Part shown: piece after piece, positions 47,903 through 59,500 of the stretch
Position numbering within the stretch: position 1 is the first letter of the stretch
Layout of the letters: each line of letters opens with the position of its first letter
The notes under the pieces: model-generated
Seen by the model: only the letters and a program-made list of their open reading frames with translations
Databases searched by the model: none
Told to the model about the DNA's origin: nothing
Source of the DNA: Theristus sp. LFF4_11
Taxonomy: Eukaryota; Nematoda; Chromadorea; Monhysterida; Xyalidae
Direction of reading: 5' to 3'
Length of the DNA stretch: 64,000 nt
Assembly (NCBI GenBank): GCA_030248135.1
Contig: JASANC010001476.1
Coordinates: forward strand, 1-64,000
Translations under genes and position numbers: made by a program

Positions 47903-50578
47903 TCATCGCGGATAAGGCGAGTTCCATGCGGTCGAATAGCTGGCGTACCCTTGGAAGCTTTGCGCCGGTGCGGGCGGCACAGGCGCCGGTCGTCGGTTGG
48001 CGCCACCAGTTGCCGTCGAATACTGCTGACTTCGCAGGATGCTGTCCAGCTTGTCGCCTTTCACCTTGCTGAGCAACGAACGTATAATGACGACAACAAT
48101 TGTGAGCGCACGAAATACGCTATCAATCAATACCGCATTCATTCGGTCTCGACACGAACATCTTATTCACGACAATCAGTTTTTGTTTAGACAAAAAAAA
48201 AACCGTGACGGACGACCAGAGAAAAGTGCAGGAAGATCGTGGTCAAAACCATAATCCGAGTCTTGCATTTCGTAAATTACGCAAAAAAATGTATACTTTT
48301 TTTGAGTCGGACGTTACCTTTGAGTTTTTATTCACTCTCTGCCAAATCTCAGTTTTGAGTTACACCTTACTGTACACTGTATAATCTTGGTCTTGGATTC
48401 TTCGATCTGCACCAACACCAACACCAACCAACCGGCTATGCGCGAGCATGCGTTGTGGTAGGAACTGGTCAACGAACTGTTGCACGTCAACGTCGCCCTC
48501 TTGCAGTTTCTCCACTAATTTCTAAAGTTTTTTCCTTATTTCTTCTGCCCTGTCACATTTCTTACACAAGTTTAGATTGTTAAGTTTGAATTCAATCTAT
48601 CGTGGACGTCAAATACGCAGATTGACGTCAAACGTGTACAAACTGGTTGGCGTGTCCGTTTGTTGGCAAACTCACGTCAATACAACGTTAAGCGGCATTC
48701 ATGAAGCAGTATTTATGACGCGCAGTTAAAACATAGCTACGCGGTCACTAAATACTGCCTCATGAATGCCCCTATAGACTTTCTGTGGCTCAACGCAGGC
48801 GCACAGCGCGCGTTTTTTGTCACTGTCTGGATAACGTGGTAAAATCGGTTTGACAATGATTTTGTAGGACTGCCAACGCCAGTTTAAGGAAACAAACACC
48901 AGCGAGCACTGTTCTCGTTTGGAAACGGACACCGCACCGGTCGTACGAGGACACTGGTCAACGAGCCGCTCAGCGTTTAATTCATGCCTCAACCGAACCG
49001 CCGCAGAGTTTGGTACGCTCGGATTCGCGGTTTTCGAGTCGGGTGGAAGCTAGAAATTACAAATTTAAGAAAAGCATCTTTCACTGACCTCACTCGCCTC
49101 CTCCGCTTCGGCAGCCGAGACCTTCAGCAAGTTCAGCGTCGTCTCGAGCGATCGCGACTTTGATAGTTCTTCTGGCAACATGCGAAAACAATAATAAATA
49201 AATCGTTGCTTCAGAGTCTCATTGCTTCGATCCGTTAGAAAGCAGAATACCGCAAAAAACTGTATGACGTTTTCGGTCAGAAAACTTCTTCGAAGTATTT
49301 TGAATATTCGGGAAAATTGTTTTTGCGGTACACCTAAATTCAGTCGTTTTTTTTGACAAACTATAGGATCGATGGACGAAGATTCGCTGGATCATTTTAC
49401 TGGAAATACCGGTATATTAGCTGTGTTAAACGCCCCAAAAACCCAAAAACCCCCAGAAAACACCCCCAAACCCAACAAAAAGGGACAGGGGGGGAAACCT
49501 AACACCGCTGATTCTATGACATTTTTTATTTTCAAGGTCCCAAATGGATGAGTTAAGGAACTCAATGCGCGCATAGATGGGTAAGCATGGAAGGTATTTT
49601 TGCAGTGCACGACGCTGAAGAAATAAATTTATTAGAGGTATACGGTATATGCTGGTGCGATTCATGATTTTTATTTGGCGGGAATTCAAAATTGATAAAG
49701 TGATCCGAGTCCCCTTAATAAGGCCGGGTCACTTAGGCTATTGTGAATAAAGACTGACACCAGTTTCCTTTCACGTCTACAACCGCATTGAGTCGCAGGT
49801 CTGACTTCTTTTACCGACTTAAAAGATAATACTGACTTCTTTTCCTCTGTACAACTGCGTCTGACACGAGGTGTCGCCTAAAGCAACCAAATGCGCGCAC
49901 GAGGCTAACCGAGGTTTCGCTTGGCGCGCTCTGCGTCCGCCTTCAACGCCACCGTGGCGTCGTACGTCTGCATCAATTGGTCACGTGCCTCGCGCAACTT
50001 AGGCTCTTGACTGAGGTTCCACTCGGCGAGACTCTTATTCGTCGCCAGCAGCATTTCACGCTCGTTCGACATTGATTTGAACTGGAACAAACGACATTGC
50101 GCTGTTGACTCTATTTTTTGCAGACAATCCTCGAAAATTGCTCAGTATTTCGGCCCTGAAGTTCAGTAACGAAACCGAATTCGACTGATGGAAGCTGAGA
50201 CTTTTTATTTTCGTTCAACTACGCTCACTTATCTGACCGCCGGATCGACCGCACTTTCGAGGGGGGAGGATCCTTCGTTTTGGCCGCGATACTGGATTGC
50301 AACACGTGTTGTTGTCGTGCCGACAGACACACACACACACACACAACAGCAACAGTGCCTTCCGCCAAGCGCCACAATACGAAAAAGTGCACGGTCTTCA
50401 GACCAGGACTGCACCGGACCTGCGGCAAATCTCGCATCAATCGATCGAGCTCAGCGTCGTCGTTGAGAACTCTGTTCAGGTCCGCCTCAGACATCCGTTG
50501 CACCAACGCGACGCCGCTCTGCACAGCGCCATCCAGCAGTTGCTCGTACGTTTGTGGCGTCGCGCCCGCTTGACTCAT
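47903..50578 (-). CDS. VPS37: VPS37, ESCRT-I subunit, five exons
   Basis: Exons in transcript order: 50420-50578, 49910-50081, 49089-49171, 48433-48521 and 47903-48068. All junctions agree in phase and give 222 residues. ESCRT-I binds ubiquitylated cargo on endosomes and passes it on to form multivesicular bodies. Family features in order: the N-terminal helix with LNRVLNDDAELDRLM, the basic/coiled segment SNEREMLLATNKSLAEWN (the Mod(r) domain core, compare ER-LLA-NKSLAE in homologues), the EAEEASE acidic helix, FVDQFLPQRMLAHSR joined across the last intron to KVKGDKL, and a Pro/Tyr-rich tail (RRPAPVPPAPAQ). Length and tail suggest the short B/C/D-type VPS37 rather than VPS37A. Donor of exon 1 is weak (GTCCGG). 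The gene lies downstream of CCZ1 on the same strand. Confidence 0.9.
48694..48770. mobile_element. Small palindromic MITE family E in VPS37 intron 3
   Basis: GGCATTCATGAAGCAGTATT at the left faces AATACTGCCTCATGAATGCC at the right, an almost complete hairpin of about 77 bp. A close copy lies at 62820-62901 in CCZ1 intron 1, and half copies occur elsewhere. Confidence 0.75.
49406..49648 (-). mobile_element. Degenerate G-run/C-run MITE, copy 9, in VPS37 intron 2
   Basis: The core GGTCCCAAATGGATGAGTTAA, a GGAAGGTATTTTTGCA block and the end AGAGGTATACGG are recognisable, but the C runs are broken and the element is shortened. It belongs to the ACCTCT subtype and is the oldest copy seen. Confidence 0.7.
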
Positions 50579-50679
50579 GTTGTCGTTTTTTATTGAGTTT
50601 ACAGAATGATCTTTTCACCGTTTCGGGTTTTTTTTGCTTCGACGTTCGATCCGCTCTGAAATCAAGCAAAACCAGCGAA

Positions 50680-50757
50680 TTGTCCCGAGACAAGGTCTAG
50701 ACGAGACAAGACAAACCAGAAATATATCAACAGGACGAGACACGTCTCACGGCAACT
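50680..50757. repeat. GAGAC-rich repeat upstream of VPS37
   Basis: GTCCCGAGACAAGGTCTAG and GACGAGACAAGAC-type words, ending GACACGTCTCACGGCAACTC. It resembles 24838-24982 upstream of the receptor gene and lies about 100-180 bp upstream of the VPS37 start codon. Confidence 0.35.
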
Positions 50758-51475
50758 CTTGCTGTGATTGATGAAACACACAATAACAGTACTGCGCTTG
50801 CTTCGATTATGGGCTGTCGTCACACGCTGACACACTGGCACTTTATACACTACTAACCGCACCAATTCTGTGGTGACTGCATAACTTGACATGAACACCC
50901 ACAAGATAAAAGGGCAATTAAATAAAGAAAATTCAGCTGGTATTCACGAATTGATCAATCACCATCAATGGGACAAAAGTATGCTCAAAGAAAACCCGTG
51001 TTTCTTGAGCCGACGTTCTCAGATAAACGTCAAGCAAACTTCGCAGAAACCAATCTTTTGATATAAATTAATTTCTTTTCATGTTTTTAACAAATATCGC
51101 AACCGAAAGAATCCAGTTGACAAACAAGCAGCGAACCAATCACTGGCACCGTCGGAATGGCAACAAAGGCAACAAACAGAAGTTTTCAAGGTTTTCAAAT
51201 AATATCTGTGAAATACATAAAAGCAGAACAATGTACGTATTGTTCGAAGGAAACCACAACCAAATTATCAATCAAACAACAACATTATCAAACTCAGTAT
51301 TGAGAAGAGACAATCTTCTAGGATTAGAAGTACTGTGGAACCAAAATGACGTCTTGTCCTGTAAAACATACGCCTTTCATGCAAAGCAAACCGGTTTCAA
51401 TGTGCTTGTTTTGCTGACGTGCAACACAGCACAGAACAGATGTACTGGTAAAGACAGATCCATCCATCCGACAGA

Positions 51476-54400
51476 TCAATATCCGGTGAAAACATTCGGG
51501 AAATGTCGACGCAAGATTCGTTTCACTTCTTCCTCCGCGTCCACCAAACTGCTTGCGGAGGATTTTTGCGCCGGCAAGATCACGTGCATCTCACGGTCGT
51601 TCGCGCGCTTGCACGCCACCCACCTGAGCCAATGCACAACAACAACAATAATAATTTTATTATTTTTAACTAGTTTCGCGACTCAGTGCGTTTGCACCGG
51701 CCCACGCAGTACGGTTGTGATTGTTGTTTTTCATTCGACACACTCTAAGCTGTGAAGGCAAGCGCACAAAGGAACACGAGCAAACACAGCAAAAAAAAAC
51801 AAATATGACAGAGAAATTAGTTTTACTCTTGACGCTGTAATAAACTTGCTCAAGTCATCCAGTCACATATTGTATTAGTGTCACTTTAGTTAATTTGAGT
51901 GGTCGCGTGAAACATGAAACTACAGTCGAACTCTAGGGAATCAGGTGAGTGGTTGGTCATTACGGTATGCATGCTTTCTGTGCAGGCATTGCTGTGGGGG
52001 CGGAGTTCGGTTTCCACAGAAAGCATGTATACCGTAATCACCAATGAATCAGTTGACTCCCCATAATTTAGGTTCAGCTGTAATTTCCGACAAGCGCATT
52101 GAGTCGCAGATTAAAAATAAATCATAATAACTGAAAAGGAGTCAACTATCGCGAAATAAATGATTATTTCTGATCATCAAATGAACTTCACAACGTTCAG
52201 AACGACAGAATTATGTGAAATAATCCGCAAAAAGCGCACCAATCGGAATCGGTTTTTGCGAGCACGTCGCCGAACGACGCTGTTTCGTCGGAGAGCAGTG
52301 CCTCTTCGCGTAGATTGCAAACAAGCCTACAGAAGGGAATGCATCGTTGTAGTTGTCATAGTGACGTCATAGTGTAGTTGTCATAGTGACGTCATAGTGT
52401 AGTTGTCATAGTGACGTCATAGTGTAGTTGTCATAGTGACGTCATAGTGTAGTTGTCACAGTGACGTCATAGTGTAGTTGTCATAGTGACGTCATAGTGT
52501 AGTTGTCACAGTGACGTCATAGTGTCACTGTAGTTGTCATAGTGACGTCACAGTGTAGTTGTCATAGTGACGCCATAGTGTAGTTGTCATAGTGACGTCA
52601 TAGTGTAGTTGTCACAGTGACGTCATAGTGTCACTGTAGTTGTCATAGTGACGTCATAGTGTAGTTGTCACAATGACGTCATAGTGTAGTTGTCACAGTG
52701 ACGTCATAGTGTAGTTGTCATAGTGACGTCATAGTGTAGTTGTCACAGTGACGTCATAGTGTAGTTGTCATAGTGCCGTCATAGTGTAGTTGTCATAGTG
52801 ACGTCATATTAACGTCATAGTGACGTCTACGTTATAATCTTCGTGACGATCGTTGGTCAATCTGGTCTCGTGTGTGCTCCAATAATAAGCTTTGATTGTG
52901 GCGATCGATCATCAATGAAGAACCTTCATCGGACTTCCGATGAGATTTCGTTGAAAAACAAACTCAGATAACATGATCCCAAGATCTACAGCACTGGACA
53001 AGTGGGCAACATCACAAAACAGAACACAACCGTTCTGGATGTGGTCATCAAACATCACTGATGTGCAACCTGGCTGACGCCAAATCGGTGCAACAGTTTT
53101 CCGCAGTGGCGGCAATGAACCAACAACAGCAACAGCTAATGTAACAAACAGTGTGGAATTCCATTGAAATCAACAAACAAAAAGATTGGGGACACCTGAC
53201 GACGTCGAGCGGTGGAAAGTTGTCCGGTGCCGCGGATGGAGCATCAGGCGCCGACAGCGACGACGACGACGACTGCGCCCACTGCAGCGAGAGCAACGAC
53301 GATTTCACGCTTTGACTCGTCGGATTGTAGTAGATGTAGTGGTAGTGGACGCCCGGCAACGCAACGCTGCTGCGTGCTCCGCTGGCGGCCGACAAGTCGG
53401 CTGCAAACAAGAGTGCAACCGCTCAATAGCTTGCACAACAGTGTGTATCTTCGAATGTGTCCGATGTTTTAGCAGAAAGCAGCGCCCGCGAAAAAAAGGG
53501 TTGGGAAAGATTGAGTGTTGTTATTCTAACCAAACCCGATCCCCGACTTCCCATGCGATGTATTAAGTTTTAAAAAACCTGTGACACGTGTTCACGGTTT
53601 GCATGGGAAATTTTTTTCTGATAAACCAGTTTTAGTTCCGTTTTTACAAAAAATAAAAAAAACGGTTTTTTACCATAAATTTTTTTTTCAAAGTTTTGGA
53701 AGTTGAAAATGGGAGATGATATTGTGAATTTTTGCAAAAATTAAGAGCTAAATTGTGTCAAGTCAAACTCAAACTGAACTCAAGCTGCGTAAGAACACTA
53801 TTTTCAACTGTATTTGTGATTTGTTCTGTGGGACAAGTTTTAAAAAATTGGTGCTAGGAAACAGTGGGAAAACTGTTTTTCATGGCAAAATTAAAAACCG
53901 ATTTTTTGCCACAAAACCGAATGCACACTACAGCTTTTTACTAGCTACGTGGTTCTCATCTCAGCTGGTTTGGAAAATTTATACGCAATCATGAACAAAA
54001 ATTTAGAGATGCATTGCTGCTACTTTATAAATGCATTCATGAAACATTAGCACTAGCATTCGTGTCGCATAGCTTAGCCGTAGAAGTGGTTCTATTTTGC
54101 GTACATGAAACAAATCCAGCAGTCGCTATGCGACTTCTACAGCTCATTCACGACTGCGCCTTTATTTTCGCCTGTGCTCTTATCAGACTGTGAGGTGCGG
54201 AGTAAAAACGTACCAATAAACAAAAACACAAACATTGCGTCGTAGCGGCGTTCACCGCTGCCGCGTTCGCGTACTGAGCGGCGAGTGCGCCGGCGACGGT
54301 CGCCAATTGCGCGCCGAGCAGCGTGTCGACGGCGCGGAAAAACGGCAAACTGAGCTCGCGTGCGTGCTCGAGCGCCACCAACAACGCGACGGTCGTGTTT

Positions 54401-56362
54401 TGCGCGCGGTAGACGATCAGATTGTAGTCGGCCAACTCGCAGTCGCCATCTGCAAATTGTGCAAACACATTTTTTATTTGTCTATTTTTTACCGAACTGA
54501 CTTCTTATCCCCCCTCTTAGGGTTAGGGAAAAAAATCCGGATTTTTTTTAATTAAAAAAAAAATTTTTTTAAATTTTTTTTACAAGTTAGGTTCGTTCGA
54601 AGCGTCTCGTCGAGCTGAGTTCATCTAGGCTATTTTCAGAACGATCCGAAAACTATAAGAGCGAAAATCGTGTTTTATTGAAATTATGTCCATTTCATAG
54701 AGGGAAAGTTGCATTTTCAACAGTAAAACAGGGCAATTTTTCACGTGTACTTGAATATTGAACCGTTCTTAGTGGTTCCTCTTTAGAAAATTACCAAAAT
54801 TTGACTGTGTTCAAAAATTCCTGTTTGCTGTAGCTAAGTCGGCAACCCCTGTCGACCCGGTCGCCCCCCCAAGACACTTACTTTCAGGTTTAATCAGCTA
54901 TGCTATCTGCCACATGGCGAGAGCCCACTCTTCAAATCATCGTATCGAAAACACGTACCATGATTTCGCGATCACGTTGCGGGCAACTGACAGACGCAAG
55001 TTTAACACGTTAGTTTAGCTCAGCACGCAAGTTTTAACATGTGGCCATGTTATCGGGTATCTGAAAAACGGTCGTGTGATGTGGTATTAACCAACATCTC
55101 CGCTCCAATTGTTTAACAATATATCGCACAACTAGGGTTGGCACAGGAAAAAAACCGGTTTCTTTTCCGTTTTAAAACCGGTTTTTTTCAGTTTTTTTTC
55201 TTGAAAAAATAAAGAACCGGTTTTTTACCTTAAAAATTTTCAAACTTCGTGGTCAAAAATCACAACTCTTCGTTTGATTGATAAAATGTAAAATTATATT
55301 TTTGAAAAAACGGTGCAGTGAACTGTGTCGAAATGAACTGGTGAAGCATCATTTTGCAGAAGCTTTTGTGGCAAGGGTCAAGTGAAATACGATGAAGACA
55401 AGGTGATTGCTAAACTAAGTGCATATGCAGACTAACTGACGATGTTGTCGATTTGCAAAGGGTAACTGATGAAATGTTATTTTTCAAACGCAATCCGCCA
55501 CCGGTTTCACTTTGCAGTTCTGCAAATCTCGCCCCCTAATCGGGGTCAGCTATCCGGTCTCCTTGCAACCGTCCCTCCCCGCTCCCCACACCACACCTAC
55601 ACGGTCACTGCCCAGTCTTTGTTTTCAATTTATTGAACGTGCTGCCCTGGAAACCAATAAAAGCGAAATTAATTTAATTTGAAACAAAAAATTGGGTAGC
55701 ATTTGGTGGCAAAAATAGCATATTGGGTCGGTTGTATGCCCGAAAACAGCATTTTACGCTGCTCAAAATCACTAATTTTGATGTATTTCCTATTTTGAGT
55801 TCAAGATGCCAAGTTCTGAAAAGTTTAGGAGCTGGGAAGCATTCGGTTTTTTTATGGTTTTAAAACGGTTTTAAAACGGAAAAGAAACCGGTTTTTTTTC
55901 CTGGCAATATAAAAAACCGGTTTTTTACCAACTCTACGCACAACTCCATTGTAGACCTATAACATATAGAATAAAAAAGATATAATGTAATGGCTAGAGG
56001 AAAAAGGTAAGGGGAAGAAAAAGATTCTGAAAGATATTTCAACAGTAAATATTTCAAGCGAAAAAGACCTAGAAGGATCCAAAAGAAAAAAAGGAGGGAG
56101 GGGGGAAAAAAAAGAAAAATAATGTTAGGAAAAGAAGGGGAAGAGAAGATGGGGTGGGTTTGAAAAATATGAATAGCGAAATTGATGAAAGAGAAAAAAG
56201 TTAATTTTTTTTAGTTTGAAGTAAAAATAAAATAAAAATAAAAAAAAAAAAAAAAAAAAAAAAAATAAAATTAGCCCACCCCCCCCCCCCCCCGGAGGGA
56301 GGGGGGAAGGTGGGGGAAGGAAATGGGAGAGGAAAGAAGGAGAAGGAGGGGTGGGGGGGGGT

Positions 56363-56394
<32 letters not shown>

Positions 56395-56499
56395 GGGGGG
56401 GGGGGAAGGAGAAGGGAGAAGGAGGAGATGAAAAGAAATTCTTTAAAAGATTAAATTGGGTGGGATTTTGATTGTGTTGTGGGGTGTGTGGGGGGGGGG

Positions 56500-56535
<36 letters not shown>

Positions 56536-59500
56536 GGGGGGGGGGGAGGGGAAGTGAAGGGAGAAGTGATTTTGGGGATTTGGGAGACAGCAACTACAGT
56601 CGTTACTCTAAATTATAGGCAATCAACTGATTGGTTGGTGATCACGTGATGCATGCTTTCTGTGCAGGCATTGCTGGGGAGTCGGAGTGTCCTGCACAGA
56701 AAGCATGCGCCATGTGATGATATGACAATGAGCTAATGTATAATTTAGAGTTCGACTGTATGAACAATCGAGTGTTTGTGACTAAAAGTCGATATGTATT
56801 ATCTTTTATTTTGGTCCCGAGACTGAATGCGCGCGCAAATAAGTAAGCAGTTGGATGCACGACGCGGCAATTCAAAAGTGGTAAAGTGATCCGAAATGTG
56901 ACGTGTAGGGTTTGTCTACGTCATGTCTGAACTTGGCTCCGAGTGTGTGTGTGACTGAACCACAGCGCGCACCAGCAACAAACTTTTGTGAGTGCGCGCT
57001 CCCCACCTCGCGGTACACCAGTGGTATGCCCCAAATGATTGGCGCGCCAGTCCAACGACGACGCCAACAACAAAACAACGATTCGTTCGCTTGCATGGCC
57101 CCAGCACCACACAATCACAACGCGTAAGACTAGAATGCCAAAAAAAACCAAAACAAAAACAAAACCGAAACCAAAACACCAACGAACCAATGTCGCGTTC
57201 ATCATCCAGTGACAATCGACCGAAATTCTCGGCTAGGCGAGGATACGCGGCTGATTGTTCAGGTGGCATCGAAAGCTCTGATGAATCGACGCCAACTGGA
57301 GTGTCAGCACTTGATTGGCGACGCTCTTCACCAGCAGCAACATTGTGATCATCACCATTATTATTATTGTTGTTGTTGCTTCCACTTGGCGCTGCAATAG
57401 TATTCGCTCGATCGTGTTGATTAATGGAGCCGCTATGCAGATGCACGATCGGCAGCTTGCCGGACTCTTGGCTCGACTCGAGATTCGGTGGTCCCGTCAC
57501 GAATTTACCGTGGTGACCCGAGGACATGCTGAAATGAGTGCAATAATATGTTGCGATGGGACTGGTGAGGCGGTCGAACACTTGCAACCGGGCACGTGCG
57601 AGTGCTGCGACACAGCGCACGAGCTTACAACAAGGAAAAAACATGCCCGCTCGCTGAGACAAATACCGTATTACCTCTATTAAACCCCCCCCAAAATCAA
57701 ACCCCCCCCCAAAAATAAACCCCACCCCCTCGACAAGTTTCCAAATAATCCCCCCCCCCAAAAAATAATCCCCCATGGGGGATTATTGGAAACCTGTTTG
57801 AAACACGTACCCAAAAAAACATACACATAAACAGTGAATTCAGTGGCTGGTTGCAGTGAAAATGATGAAATTGTGCTACCAAAGGCCCCAAATGGATGAG
57901 TTAATGGTAATTTCATTACAAAAGGCTGTTGTAAAAGGAAATTTCTATGTAGAGTAGAAGTTTCTGCGACTTCCTTCCTGCCATGGAAGGTATTTTTGCC
58001 ATTTTGCCCACCCCTAAAAATGGTTTCCAAATAAACCCCCCCCCCCCAAAATAAACCCCCCCCCCAAAAAAATAAACCCCCACCCCCAGAAGTCGCTGAA
58101 GAAATAAACCCCCATGGGGGTTTATTAGAGGTAATACGGTAGATCAAACATTTATTGTTGATGAGTAAAAAATCAGGAGGGATTCGACGACAAGGCCCAA
58201 CACGGCAACAACTCCTCTAACACTAAACAGTATGTCGCCAGCTGCCACCGGTGGTGTCAATAAGTCAATAAGTGTCGGTCAATTGTCAAAAAGCTCTTCC
58301 ACAGTGAACGGAACGTTTTTGTGAAAGCAGAGACTAAGCCGCGTTTCGGCCCAGATCGCTAAGTGATGATACAAGAACTGTGTTGTTCTACGGGGGTCCC
58401 CGACTTCAACTTGAAACAAAATGTGATGTGTCGAAAGAGAATAAAAAATACTGAAAACTTGAAAAAAACGAAAAAAAATGAAAAAAACAATTGTGGATTT
58501 ATTCAAACGTGTCCGGACTAAAATGACGACATTTGTTTTAAAAGCGCCCGTTTGTCAAAGTACAGGCACTAAAATGTCAGTTTGGTGTGACTGATTCGAC
58601 ATTCACAATTTGTTTGCGGGAAGAAACCGGCTAAACGGAAAGTCTGGTTTGCTGTGAACGGCAAGCGCATGTTTGGCGGCACATGACGTCATTTCAGTGG
58701 GACACGTTTGAAAAAATAGGTCATACTTACCGCCGTTGCGTCTCCGGGTGCAGTTCGGCGCGCAGCGACATCGGCAGCAGATTTTGCGTCAGATAACGAT
58801 AGAGGACGACCAGGTCGAACTTGGACACGGTGTACCAGAGCAGTTGGTCCTGGTAGAGCAGCAGTGTGTGCGCCACCTGCAGTATCACCGTTACCGTACA
58901 CCGTTGGCGATCGTCAATTCACTCGAAATAATGGCAATGAAAACGCGCGTTTATCATGCAGACAAACTAAAGAAACATTTCGCCAAATTTATCACCACTC
59001 GCAAAAAAACGCTGTGTGTGGTTATTATTATCAAAAGCCAATGCAAGATTTCGAAACGTGACGGCTAAAAGTCCCCCCCCCCCTCCCCCGTCACGTTGCG
59101 AGGGCCAAAGTCACCACATGCGGAGGATGCCTTGCCAGCCAGCCATGAATGTGAATATACGTACCTACTGAACCACCAGAGTGTTGAACATTCGAATTTC
59201 AGGAACCGGTGGATGCGAAATGAAGCTACATAAAAAAGGTGGATGAGGATGGAGCTACATAAAAATGAAACTAAAATGAAAATGAAAGTTTGACTAAAAA
59301 CGGACCTGTGGAAATGCTTCGCCAATTCGCGCGACCATGTTTTCAATCTGAATGGAAAAAAGAAATTGCCAATACTTGAGAAAAAATATCAGTTTCTCAG
59401 AGACAAAGAGCAACTAAAACTACAAAAAATCGGAGTCATCTCACTCATGAAGTTATGCAACTAGTTCATGACATCCAACATCAGATACCGTCGCACAAAG

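Larger units (their letters stand above)
54516..56590. mobile_element. hAT-like element, second copy, damaged, in CCZ1 intron 7
   Basis: It begins TAGGGTTAGGGAAAAAAATCC, and from there to the insertion at 55133 it is almost identical to 59677-60288. After the insertion it resumes (CACAACTCCATTGTAGACC) to about 55970, then continues as a badly corrupted version of the same sequence. The right terminus is not found. Confidence 0.7.

Noticed and set aside
47709..47927. Hydrophobic minus-strand frame after VPS37
   Set aside because: AT-rich, overlaps the VPS37 end in another frame and lies in its 3' UTR; no independent support.
56201..56593. Proline-rich minus-strand frame
   Set aside because: Product of G homopolymers in a stretch that looks like poor sequence quality.
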